This document shows positions 1-12,499 of a stretch of DNA of 64,000 nucleotides, piece after piece (the stretch's first letter is position 1; each line of letters starts with the position of its first letter). A program made the position numbers and the translations under genes. The notes beneath the pieces are model-generated. The model had not been told where the DNA came from. It saw nothing but the letters and a program-made list of their open reading frames with translations, and searched no databases. This DNA comes from Limanda limanda. Lineage: Eukaryota > Chordata > Actinopteri > Pleuronectiformes > Pleuronectidae. The DNA is taken from positions 14,356,618 to 14,420,617 of the forward strand of contig NC_083639.1 in NCBI RefSeq assembly GCF_963576545.1, read 5' to 3'.

Positions 1-389
1 CTGAGGTTGACTGATATTTTTGAAGATGCAAACTTGTGCTTCAAATTACATAGTAAATATGAAATTTTAAGTGTCAACTTTGACATTAAGGTCGATACCT
101 TAATTTATAGAAAACCCAGTAATTCCAACAATGAATACAGTGGCACAACATGGGACATTAAATATGCTGGACTCAAAATCAGATGAATTATTAATTAATA
201 AGTATTTGACCTAGCACAAGGACTATTTTACCCAATAAGCACTAGATAATAACAACATGAGCTCAACATTTAACACTACAATTTCAGAAGTTTATGGAAC
301 AGAGATTTGACAAGTCACAGTTGTAGGAGTTGAGATTTATTTTTTATTGAATCATGGTCTTATTTGACTCTTTTGTGCGCTGCATTTGT

Positions 390-2284
<1,895 letters not shown>

Positions 2285-2929
2285 CTTTGCAGTGCTTCCA
2301 AGGATCGCTAACAGCTGGTTTAAAGACAAGGAAGTATCTGTAGAAAGGGAAATGAGAATTAGTCAGAATCTCAAGGGTAAGGGTAACATGAGACGATACA
2401 CTGTGTATTACAGATCCTGACACGCGGTCGGCAGCTCACGTTAGCAGGCTTACAGCTAGCTAACAATACTACCACAGGCCGCACTCGGTTAAGTCGCACA
2501 TCCGCACTCTAACTAGACACAAAACACACTTCTATATGTGCCATACATGTTAGTGTAATGAGTATAATAATCAAAGATGATGTAATTAAAGTAAAGATAA
2601 ATATTTTCCGCCAAACAAGACTACGAGGTAGGCCTTACCGAGCTTGCGTGGAAGTAAGAGAAAGATGATGGACGCCGGGCCCATATATATACAAAATGAG
2701 TGACCAATCACACTGGAGCTGTGGGCGGCAGCTTCACAACTATTGAATGGTTTCAGTGTCAATCAAAAGCGAGGCAAGGCTGCACCGGATGTGAGGAAAT
2801 AGGAGGACAGTCAGGATAATAAGCGAATCAGATGGCAAGGTGGTAGTTTGGACTGAAGCAATTCTACATATTATTTTCCTTACTCCTTATTTTTTACTTT
2901 TAATCTAGCTCAGATTTTACCAACTATTA

Positions 2930-3335
2930 TTATAAGTACAAGTACATCAAAGTAAAAATGTGGAATATGGCCAAAATGGCCACTAAATGCAAAATAGCAG
3001 GCTTCCTGTTGTGTTTTTCCAATTGCACCTCAGACTTTTTTGTTTGTCTGGTCATGATACACCTGTGTATCGATTTTTGTGAAGACCGGTCAATGTGAAC
3101 ACGTTCCAGGGGTCTCGGGGGGCACCGTTGAGCCATTTTGCGACGCCCATTGAAAATTCCTTCAGAATACGTACATTTACCACTTTCTAACTTTCTGAAA
3201 ATTTTGGTAAGAAGTTGAGCATGGTAAAGCCCTCAAAAAGCCAATTCATTTGCCTGAATAATAATAATAATAATAATCCTTACAATTTCAATAGGGTCTC
3301 ACCTGACACCTTTGATGTCAGTGCATGGGCCCTAA
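2930..3335. repeat. Dispersed teleost repeat, family R1, copy a
   Basis: Shares long blocks with copies at 3336-3980, 6115-6755, 7097-8130, 41260-42723 and 42727-44322. Landmarks are a GGCCAAAATGGCC palindrome, a 'gcttcctgtt' block, a 'ccctcaaaaagccaatt' block, an (AAT)n tract at about 3258-3277 and an end near 'gggccctaa'. It has no coding capacity; the short ORFs are repeated in other copies with stops and shifts. Boundaries are approximate. Confidence 0.8.
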
Positions 3336-3980
3336 TGAGGAAATGTCCCAATTCTGAGCAAGAAAGAGACGTGACCTTTGCAAGCCATGAAGTTTCCTTT
3401 GATCTAGGAAGACTGGCACTGCAGGAGTGGAGTTGTTTGTTTGCGGCTCAGCATCAAAGGATTCATGGTCCATATATGTCCGCGTTACAAAACATCGTGT
3501 TTTAATGGCATGTAATCAAACTTTGACGCCACGCCACGGTCGCACCGTGTGACTAAAAAAAAAATCTGTCAGTCAGTTTTTATCTCCGTCTTGTTGTGAT
3601 GACACTCATCTCAATTTGAAGTTGATCCGATGAAAACCCTGGTACAACTACATCAAAGTAAAAATGTGGAATATGGCCAAAATGGCCACTAAATGCAAAA
3701 TAGCAGGCTTCCTGTTGTGTTTTTCCAATTGCACCTAAAGACCTTTTTGTTTGTCTGGTCATGATACAACTGTATATCAATTTTTGTGAAGACCGGTCAA
3801 TGTGAACACATTCCAAGGGTCTCGGGGGGCACCGTTGAGCAATTTTGCGACGCCCATTGAAAATTCCTTCAGAATACGTAAATGTTCACCACTTTCTAAC
3901 TCTTGCAAATTTTGGTAAGAAGTTGAGCATGGTAAAGCCCTCAAAAAGCCAATTAATTTGCCTGAATAACAATAATAATA
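3336..3980. repeat. Dispersed teleost repeat, family R1, copy b
   Basis: Begins directly after copy a in the same orientation, with the block 'aggaaatgtccc' that also starts the copy at about 6120. It carries the same central blocks ('gttgatccgatgaaa', GGCCAAAATGGCC, 'ccctcaaaaagccaatt') and ends in a short AAT-rich tract near 3975. No gene is seen. Confidence 0.8.
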
Positions 3981-4139
3981 ACCACAATTGTCATCTCCAC
4001 CCCAAATAGGAAAAAAGTCCACCCAACTTTGCCATATTTATCTTCTGAAACCTCGTTTTCTCATACTTCCACAGGAGCAGTGGCCAAACAGATGAACTTG
4101 ATGTAACCAACTGCATGACACAAGACCGTTTGAAAAATT

Positions 4140-4890
4140 CAGAGGCTCTGATTAAGCTTGAGTCCTGACTTGGCCACCTGTCAGGAGATAGAATAGTTGA
4201 ACTATGCACTTCAATTAGGTCATATGACAATCTTTTCTCAGATGTCCCTTCAGGGACACAGCTGTTAGAGCATGATATTGAGGTGGGAGATTCTGCACCT
4301 ATCCGCAAACGCTTTAACACATCTTCCCTTGAAAAACTTGAGCAGTTGGAGTCATAGGTCAAGTACATGTTGGAGCACGGCATTGCATTACCCTCATATT
4401 CTAGTTGGGCCTCACCATGTTTGTTGGTTGCTAAGCTAGGTGGAACATTCAGACCCTGTCCAGACTTCCGACAAGTGAATGCTGTCACCAAGCCAGACAG
4501 TTATCCCCTTCCTCGGATGAAGGATTGCGTGGACCAGGTTGGGTCAGCACAGTTCGTCAGTAAATCCGAACTCCTTAAAAGGTTATCGGCAAATTCCTCT
4601 GTGGCACGGGTCAAGAAATTGCATCCTTTATAACACCTACTGGATGTAGATGCTACGTTCGAACGCTTAATGAACCAGTTGGTTTCTTGGCTGCAGGGGT
4701 GTGCTGTGTATTTAGACCATGTAGTGGTGTAAAGTGACTCATGGCAAGAACATTTGCAGCACATTCAGGCCTTGTTTGAGTGCATGACCTGGCCGAACCT
4801 CACCATAAACTTGGCCAAGTGTGAGTTTGCCAAATATTCGCTAACATACCTGGGTAAAATGGTTGGGCAAGGTGCTGTACTGGATGAAAC
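4140..4890 (+). mobile_element. Decayed Ty3/gypsy-type retrotransposon pol fragment (reverse transcriptase)
   Basis: A conceptual plus-strand reading gives recognisable gypsy RT blocks across two or three frames: SSWASPCLLVAKLGGTFRPC, then PDFRQVNAVT and YPLPRMKDCVDQVGSAQFVS at about 4380-4560. After a disrupted stretch come a degenerate YxDD-like block (VYLDHVVV, about 4708-4732) and NLAKCEFAK with YLGKMVG (about 4807-4866). In-frame stops (for example the TAG near 4357) and frameshifts show it is dead. The catalytic box reads LDH, not DD. No LTRs, integrase or gag were recognised nearby. A gypsy-type element is the best match; other RT families lack the YPLPR block. Confidence 0.8.
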
Positions 4891-6114
4891 GTACCCTCTT
4901 TAATCAGCTCTATTTTAGCCTCACGCAGTTTAGTAGTTACCTTTTAACCGTTCAAACTTCCATTCTTGCTCCCTGGCAAGAACCCGCTCTTCATGGGCAC
5001 GTGCTAGACTCTCCTGTTGGTGATGTAGCAACATAGTTCTTTCTTCTGTTCAAATGTTATGTCACTTAAGTCAGAAAGAAAAAAACTTGAACTGCCCTTT
5101 AACCTGGTACCCGGTAACACTAGCAAATCACACTTGGACACTGGACAAAATCCTAACTGTCTGCTAAACCTGCCAGTTTATGCAGATTGTTAAATTTGTT
5201 ATTTGGGTTGGGTTTATTTTGTTCTTTATGTTCAAATATGTGTTGTGTTATTTAAGTTAGTAATTTGTTGTCTTTTTAAAGGTAGCGACTCCCCTGCATA
5301 GGTGCCTGTAGTTTTAAGGAGCGGACTGTTTTAATAAACACACCGAATACCTTGCTTCCGGTCCAAGGCAGAGACAAAAACACCTGCTGTACATACATGT
5401 AATACCTCTCCCCAACCTCACCAATACCAGCTACCATCTCTGGACCCTAGTCTTCATGCATTTCATGATGGCTGTTTTAAAAACAAAACCAATGACCAGG
5501 TAAAGTCCCAGCTATGCTGTTACCAGACGGACAAGGACGTGTACCCAAGACAAAGTCAAATCATGTTTATGCACAAAAATAACAAACAAAAAAATATACC
5601 GGCTGCTATGACGACTTAATTTCCCTTCGGGGATGAATAAAGTAATCTATCTATCCATCATCAACACCATCCACCGAACTGAAGAGTCTGAGGCTCTGAA
5701 CAAACAAGCTTTTGTTTGTTTTGAGTTATTTTAGCAGAAAATTTGTTAAATCATAAATAAAACGAGTAACAGAGACCCGGAATATTTCAAAGGTGCAAAG
5801 GACCAGATTTTACCTTATTCAAGGGACAGTACATCGACAATTGGCTACTTCCTCCCGCCGAAAACAAAAAACATATTATAAATATAAACTTAAAATTTCT
5901 AGGGCTGCAAAGCAGCACTTGGCGGGCCCGAGCTTTGAAGCGTTGCATGCGTTTTGCCTGAAAAAAAATTAATGACTGAGGAAATTTTGACACACAGCTG
6001 TTCAGGCTTTGACTCTGATGATGAGACAGAAGTTTGGTGGTGATAGGACAATGCACAGTGGAGTTATGACAACATCGTCTCCTTTGGCGAAGGATGAACC
6101 TTCGCCGTTGACAC
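4891..6114. other. Repeat-rich intergenic stretch without a recognised gene
   Basis: About 1.2 kb after the gypsy fragment. At about 5605-5665 there is 'tttcccttcggggatgaataaagtaatc' style sequence followed by TATC repeats, which resembles the 3' tail of a teleost LINE or LINE-dependent SINE. A short block near 5925-5960 ('gcgttgcatgcgtttt') resembles the 5' part of the repeat units at 41.2 and 42.8 kb. Otherwise I see nothing supportable. Confidence 0.45.
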
Positions 6115-6755
6115 GGTTTGAGGAAATGTCCCAGTTCTGAGAGAGAAAGAGACGTGACCTTTGCAAGACATAAAGTTTCCTTTGATCTAGGAAGACTGAC
6201 ACTGCAGGAGTTGAGTTGTTTGTTTACGGCTCAGCATCAAAGGATTCATGGTCCATGTATGTCCGCATTACAGAACATCGTGTTTTAATGGCGTGTAATC
6301 AAACTTTGACGCCTAGGTCACACCGTGTGACGAAAAAAAAAATCCCTCAGTCAGTTTTTATCTCCATCTTGTTGTGATGACACTCATCTCAATTTGAAGT
6401 TGATCCGATGAAAGCCCTGGTACAAGTACATCAAAGTAAAAATGTGGAATATGGCCAAAATGGCCACTAAATGCAAAATAGCAGGCTTCCTGTTGTGTTT
6501 TTCCAATTGCACCTCAGACTTTTTTGTTTGTCTGATCATGATACACCTGTGTATCGATTTTTGTGAAGACCGGTCAATGTGAACACGTTCCAGGGGTCTC
6601 GGGGGGCACTGTTGAGCCATTTTGTGATGCCCATTGAAAAGTCCTCAAGAATATGTAAATTTTCACCACTTTCTAACTTTCTGCAAATTTTGTTAAGAAC
6701 TTGAGCATGTTAAAGCCCTCCAAAAGCCAATTAATTTGCCTGAATAGTAATCCTT
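6115..6755. repeat. Dispersed teleost repeat, family R1, copy c
   Basis: Close match to copy b at 3336-3980 in the same orientation, from the 'aggaaatgtccc' block to the 'ccctccaaaagccaatt' block. It ends without the long AAT tract. No coding capacity. Confidence 0.8.
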
Positions 6756-7096
6756 ACAACTGTCTGTGATCTTTCCTTTGAAGAACAAAGACGCAGTTTG
6801 GGATTTATTCCTTTAGTGTGAGTAAGTTTATCTAATATACTGCCAACATAGATATGAATGCTGCCATCTTGCACAATCGTAGTCAGTAGTGATCGGGGCT
6901 ATGTTGCCATGGTGGAGAGATCTTTATAAGTTTTGGACCAGTCAAAAAAGGCACATCGATACCTAAATTCAAAATGTTTTTAAACTTTACGTAGACTCAT
7001 TCAGTTCATATATGACTCAGCTTTTCTGACTCAGTCACCTCTACACATCAGTTAGACTTAAGTTTCATCAGTGAGTCACATTCAGGGGATTATTAG
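6756..7096. other. Short intergenic stretch, part shared with 36490-36545
   Basis: The block 'tgatctttcctttga' plus 'gaacaaagacgcagt' at about 6767-6800 recurs just upstream of the first F-box gene (36508-36540), so it belongs to another dispersed repeat. Nothing else is recognised. Confidence 0.4.
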
Positions 7097-8130
7097 GGCC
7101 CGAGCACCGAAACGGTGGGAGGCCCTATTGAAATTGTAAGGATTATTCTGAGCGTAGTGAATGGGCTTTTTGAGGGCTTTCCCATGCTCAAAAACTTTCT
7201 AAAGTTTGCAGTAAATTAGAAATGTGTGAAAATTTACGTATTCTGGAGTATTTGGAAATAGGCATGGCAAAATAGCTCAACAGCGCCACCTACGGATAAG
7301 CCCCTCATTTAGCATTCACCGATCCTCACAAAAAAAAAGACGGTTGTGTATCATGACCAGACGCACAAGAAAATCTATCAGTGCATTATGAAAAACGCAA
7401 CATGAAGTCCGCCATTTTGGCCATATTCCACGTTTTTACTTTAATGTACTTGTCGTAGAGCTTTTATCGGATCAACTTAAAATTTAGACGAATGTCATCA
7501 AAACAAGATGGAGTACTAAAGTTATCAAAAGATCAACTTTTCGTCAGAGCGTGTGACCGTGGCCTGGCGTCAAAATTTTATTAAACGCCATCAAAACACG
7601 GGCATCTGTATCTCGGACATATTTGGTCTAATCAAGTCCAAACTAGACACATAAGACAAGAGTCGCGAGCTGAAGACATCAACACAGAAATCGTGACTTA
7701 AAATCACAGCGCCCCCTGGTGGCAACAGGAAATGTCTTGTTTTGGGTACGTCTTACACTTGGAAGTATTCCTCCTCATCCACTTTGCACAACCATGTCAA
7801 ACTGTGTCAAATGGGTCTCAAGACATTGATAATGAAGATGTAAGATTACTGTGACTTTTCGTCAAACGCTATATTAATGGCGAGGCATCAAAGTTGATCA
7901 ACTCGCCATGACACACGAAATCGCTCTAACTTCCGTGTTCATGGGTCCATCTCCCTCAAAATACATGTGTTTATCAACAGCCCCCCCCTGAGGACTGACA
8001 GATAGGTTTGAGGAATGGGCGTGGCAAAATAACTGACTAGCGCCCCCTAAAGGGCAGCCCCGGCACTACGATTTGCCTACTTCTACAAAAATCTGTTCAG
8101 AGTCATAACAATGCTTGGATTGAGGTGTTT
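7097..8130. repeat. Dispersed teleost repeat, family R1, copy d (reverse orientation)
   Basis: Starts with 'agggcccgagcacc' and 'ggtgggaggccct', the reverse complement of the right-hand ends at about 42690-42723 and 44290-44322. It continues through the same blocks in reverse order. A perfect CCACCAGGGGGCGCT-type box (reverse complement) lies at 7708-7722. The far end near 8130 is truncated relative to the 1.6 kb units. Confidence 0.82.
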
Positions 8131-8840
8131 GAGGAGCTTTATTTTACTCATCCAGAGCAGTAAACACAGAATATGCCCTCATTTGTGTTTCTATATGCAG
8201 TTTGAGAATAATATATATATTAAATAATAGTATTAGTAGAATTCTGAAATATGAAATAATTTGGCTCATCCGGTCAGTAGATTTGTATGCAGCAAAAAGC
8301 AAAAATGGAATAACTATTCACTCACTAATGCTAATGTCCAGATTAACTTATGTGATTTTTGTATTGGTATAAACAAAGAACAGTCAATACTTTACTGCCG
8401 TTTTTTAGACTTTTATATGCTTGAATGAATACTTTTACTCGGCTGATAAAAGTGCAGGCCGATTGTACCATGTGAGCATCAGGCTGAACAGTGTGAAATG
8501 TGAAATACTGCCTTTACCTGAGCAGAGCTGCCAGTGCGATGTATGATGATGTATGAGCACTTTAACAGCGTTTTCCCTGTGACTCTTTCAATGGAAATGA
8601 AAGTTGGCCTGTGGAGCAGTTACAGGATGTGTCTGTGTTCAGTTAAATGTCTGAGGGATTTAACAAATTAAACCTGAAAAGTCGAGTAGGATAAACCACA
8701 TAATCATTCACACTTAAGGGTGGATTTCCCATTAAATATGACAACACTACGCCATAAAAGTTAAACCTGTAAAATCTGACCCTTGTAGACACAACATAAT
8801 GAATAAGTGGATTTAAAAAGTCTTTGTATGTGGTTGTATA
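8131..8840. other. Intergenic stretch without a recognised feature
   Basis: About 700 bp of AT-rich sequence between repeat copy d and the next repeat. No ORF of note, no splice-flanked exon and no RNA gene recognised. Confidence 0.4.
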
Positions 8841-8844
8841 TTAC

Positions 8845-9015
8845 ATTACATGTCATTTAGCTGACGCTTTTATCCAAAGCGAATTCCTATTAGTGCATTC
8901 AACATCTATGAGGGACCGTTCGGGGTTCAGTACTTGCCCACGGACACTTCAGTATTTGCTTGGATTCGAGCTGCCAACCTTCTGGTTGGAGCCACAGCCA
9001 TCTACCCCTCGTCCA
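8845..9015. repeat. Common teleost dispersed repeat (SINE- or MITE-like)
   Basis: Contains 'catttagctgacgctttt', 'atccaaagcgaattc' and 'ttcagtacttgccca', which are hallmark blocks of a repeat found thousands of times in teleost genomes. The ORFs over it are chance readings. The exact family was not determined. Confidence 0.7.
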
Positions 9016-9554
9016 CAGCAGCCCCCATATTATGTGTGTTATCTGCTGCTATCTTCCTCCAGATCAACATATGGGAGAGTGTCATGTGGTAGTGGGGAGC
9101 AGAAGAAGTGGGAGCGATAAGAAGAAAAAACCAGCCGATCAGCAACAAAGCGATCCTGAAACCCAAAACGAAAGAATAAAGGATGTCGAGCTGCTGAAAG
9201 AAGAGACCACAGTCTTATATTTTGAATTAAATAATTAAAAACTGTTACATTTTAATATCTTTGTATGTTAGAGAATAAAAGATTTTGTTCAGAAATATTT
9301 ATTATATTAAATCAATATTACCAAACCCTTTTTGAATAATAATTGGACAAATTTTCAAAGAGGAGGCAATCTTAATTAAAAAAATTAAATGAGCATTTTA
9401 ATTAGATAAATGTCTTCTTATTATTCAGAGAACTTCTCAGATAGATGTACAATACATTTGTTTTCAATACATTTATGAATGAGGGGAACAATTTTGTGTG
9501 CATTTACTCAAACATACAAAAAAGACCTCCCTGAATAAATATGTGTATTAATAC
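9016..9554. other. AT-rich intergenic stretch
   Basis: No gene or repeat recognised between the dispersed repeat and the left edge of the amh-bearing direct repeat at 9555. Confidence 0.35.
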
Positions 9555-9563
9555 TGTGCGCAT

Positions 9564-10235
9564 GGGCCCTATTAAATGCTTCTCTAGGGAGACGGTGAGA
9601 CCTCTCAGGCTGCAGACGTTGCCCCTCGCCGGGTTAGTGGAGCTGGCTCTGGGGGTCCGCTGTCCTATCTGCAGCTCGTAGGAACGGGCCAGCGTCTGCA
9701 GGGCTTTCAGGAGAAGAAAGGCGCGGTACTGGTTCTCTCCTGGTAGATGCAGAGGAGAAAACTGTCAATGGGAGGAGATGCATGCCTGAAAGTTGGGATA
9801 ACACTGCTAAAGACAATAAGACGCTACATCACCTGCTCCTGGTTCTGTCTTTGGTAAAGCACTGAGTTCTTTGAGCCTCCCCAACCTCTCTTTGGCCCTG
9901 CTACCCACCTCCTTTCCCCCTATCACCTCCATTATCTGCATCCCAATCTGCTCCAACCTCTGCCTGAGCTCCTCCAACAGAGAGGGAGACAGAGCCAACT
10001 GTCCATGATGCACCTGAAGCATGGAGCCCCATTGAGAGAAGGAGAAGACAGTGGTGGACGAGGAGTTGATCAGCCCAGCCAGCAGGGTCTTGCTGGAGGA
10101 CAAGCCCAGCGACAGGTAGGGCACGTACTGTAGCGAGCCCAGCTGGAGCTGAGGAGACTCAGGGCGGTTCTGAGGCAGGACCTCACACAGGAAGCGCCTC
10201 AGCTCACACAGGAAGGAGAAGGTCTGTGACCAATC
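9564..10235 (-). pseudogene. amh-like: Anti-Mullerian hormone fragment, copy 1 (3'-truncated)
   Basis: Two minus-strand exons: 9833-10235 and 9564-9739, with a GT...AG intron between them in matching phase. The first begins after an AG acceptor with DWSQTFSFLCELRRFLCEV and runs through SPSLLEELRQRLEQIGMQI. The second begins GENQYRAFLLLKALQT and ends GNVCSLRGLTVSLEKHLIGP, which is the start of the TGF-beta domain of teleost AMH. Homology stops there, before the NINNC block and all but one of the cystine-knot cysteines. The reading then continues into foreign sequence to a stop near 9505. Upstream amh exons are not seen. AMH is a secreted TGF-beta family gonadal hormone that signals through AMHR2. 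Frames are open, but without the mature domain a normal ligand is impossible. I know the family from memory; no alignment was run. Confidence 0.85.
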
Positions 10236-10516
10236 CTGTCATCTTGTGGTTAAGGGTCAGTAGATGGAAAAGGCTCCTCAACTGCAGGTGAGCTGTGAAA
10301 GTGGGAAGACAGGATGAGGGACATGGCAGCATTATCTTATCAATAGATTTTTTGCATAATAGATCAACGTCACGAAATGATGAAGGCAGGTGTAGAGTCA
10401 CATTTAAGGCAGGAGGAGAATTATTTTAATGACAAACATTTTGAATGTCCTTTGATGAAGAGAAAATAGTTTTAGGGGGTGAAATAAGCTGCAGGAGTTG
10501 GACTTTGAAACAATAT

Positions 10517-10519
10517 ACT

Positions 10520-10590
<71 letters not shown>

Positions 10591-10605
10591 TGTGTGTGTG
10601 TGTTG
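10517..10605. repeat. (TG)n microsatellite, short allele of the unit A tract
   Basis: About 90 bp of TG with a TGCG interruption. The matching tract in copy 2 (15692-15850) is about 76 bp longer, and this accounts for the whole length difference between the two units. Confidence 0.95.
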
Positions 10606-12143
10606 GATTGGCCACTGGGACTAAGATGCCATTGAGAAACTCCAGCTGAATTACAACAGCAGGACAGGATCCAAGATAAATAGGGGAGTTTTTCTATTTT
10701 TTAAGTTAGCTTGTTGTCATAAACATTGTAAACTGATGATGATCATAATTCATACTTAACAAAACAATCCATTTAATAGCAGCAATAGCATGTCAGCATC
10801 AAGGGTTTCCATTGTGGGTCCTGAACTTGTTTGGCGTAGTGTTTCGTTGACTGTCACACACAATGTTGAGTTGTTGTAAAGTATTAGTCAACTGACCTTA
10901 TCGCTTTTTCCCGTTTGTAGCTAAAGAAATAAGTCTGTGTTATTAGTTTTAAAAGCACTATAAAACTTGTTGTTTAATATGAGGGAGAGTAAATGAGTCT
11001 GACAGCACCACACATTTCATTGTGTGTGTGTTTCCATGTCAGTGGGTGCCATTTACACTCACTCGGACCAGCTCTAGATTTATTGAACCCAGAGGGCAAA
11101 ACAAAGATGCATTTGCTTAGTAACATTGAAAACACACTGTCAGCATGGAAAGCAGGTCAGGCATGTTAAACACATGACAGCTCCTCAGCAGGAGCGATGG
11201 GAAAAGCCTTGGTTTCTTGTTTGTGGACCCTCCAACAGTAAAGTCTGTGGCATGACTTTGCTGCGTCACAGTCCTGCCATGTTTAGGTTTCCCTGGGGGG
11301 GCTCCCTTTTTATCATAAGGCTGGTAAAGGTAAAGACCCCCTTCAGATCTTTATATATTTTTTCCCATTTTAAACCAGTGTGGCATTTAGGGTTTCAGAT
11401 TTTATAAGCCTGGAAAGTATGTGTGAAACCTGGGGACGTGCGCTAATAACAGCAGAGGGTTTTATAATGTAACGTGGACTGACTCTGGAGGAGTGTGTTT
11501 ATATCACTAAGCGGTGTTTGGGACTATTACGTGGGATGCACTTCTAATGGTAAACATGTCATCATGTGTTTGTGCTCAGTGCCGGAGCATGCACCCCCAA
11601 GTCAAGTGTTACCAGCACTGACCCAGGATCGTTGTGTTGTGATTAAATTAGTTGCAATCTTGAAAATGCTTGCAATCTTGAGTGACATCTACGTGAAGAC
11701 TGCCTGGGAATATCAGGTGCTGTAAGGCTTACAGCCACACCAACTTGAATAAAATCACTTCAAGATTAACCCGCCTCATGTGTTCGTGGAACAGTGGGTT
11801 GCCACGCAGGGTCGGGCCTGACTAGTATGTGGACACGAGTCAGCTGTTAAAAGTACTCCCTCCGACAAAACCAAGTGGCCGTCTTATTGGAACGTAGTGG
11901 AACGGCCACTACAAAAGTCAAAACTTGAGAGCGCAGCGGACTGCGCAGCCATCGTGACGAGGAAGGATCGGACTATTACCTGGGCGCACGGACAAGTGCC
12001 AGTGATCGTGAAAGGACCTGCCGCAGAAGTTACGCAGGAAATTGGATTGTTGAACACAGACAGCAACTTGCGCATGTCAGTTGGGCTGTGGGACTATAAG
12101 AACAGGCTGCTGTCAAAGTGAGACGTTACATCAGCAATACGTC

Positions 12144-12490
12144 ATGGCGGATGAGAATGATGATATTGACGCACTTGCGGACTACGGCCACAAGAGGGCA
12201 GCAGAGCCCACGGTGAAGTCAATGGAGGAAAGGAGTCATCATTACATCAATGCCAGAAGAGGAAAATTAAGAATGTTAACAAACAAGTCAAACGAAATGG
12301 ATCTATTAATGGAAAACAACTGCAACTTGGAGAAAGTTAAGTCAAGGCTGAAAGTTCTTAAAGCTACTTATGAGGACTTCAAAGAATGCAACAGTACGGT
12401 TCTGCTCTACCTTCATCAGGATGAGATAAATAAAGACCAAGAAGAGTGGTTCTATCCTAAGAAAGATAGGGTGCAGGAATTCATTCAGAA
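12144..12490 (+). CDS. BEL/Pao gag-like N-terminal region
   Basis: Starts MADENDDIDALADYGHKR and continues as a charged, helical region (roughly 115 residues) typical of Pao-type gag. The frame then breaks: past about 12490 the natural continuation DWNVDYMDELDNPTNMR is read in the next frame. BEL elements usually keep gag and pol in one frame, so this is best explained by a 1-2 nt indel near 12470-12490. Programmed frameshifting is less likely, as I see no clear slippery site. Confidence 0.65.
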
Positions 12491-12499
12491 GACTGGAAC

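Larger units (their letters stand above)
9555..11653. repeat. Direct repeat unit A (copy 1), carries an amh fragment
   Basis: Near-identical to 14727-16901 in the same orientation (offset 5172, rising to 5248 after a longer (TG)n tract). Left junctions share TGTGCGCAT then GGGCCC; right junctions share 'gattaaattagtt'. Outside these points the two flanks differ completely. Copy 1 is followed directly by the BEL/Pao fragment. Apart from the amh exons and the (TG)n tract, the roughly 1.4 kb from 10236 to 11653 has no recognised exon; it may be further amh intron or unrelated sequence. Confidence 0.95.

Noticed and set aside
2930..3136. ORF starting MAQRCPPRPLERVHIDRSS, repeated near 6384-6620 and in part near 3580
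   Set aside because: It occurs inside the R1 repeat and is broken differently in each copy, so it reflects repeat sequence, not a gene.
11126..11407. 93-codon plus-strand ORF present in both unit A copies (also 16374-16655)
   Set aside because: It is conserved only because the unit was recently duplicated; no domain and no splice evidence.
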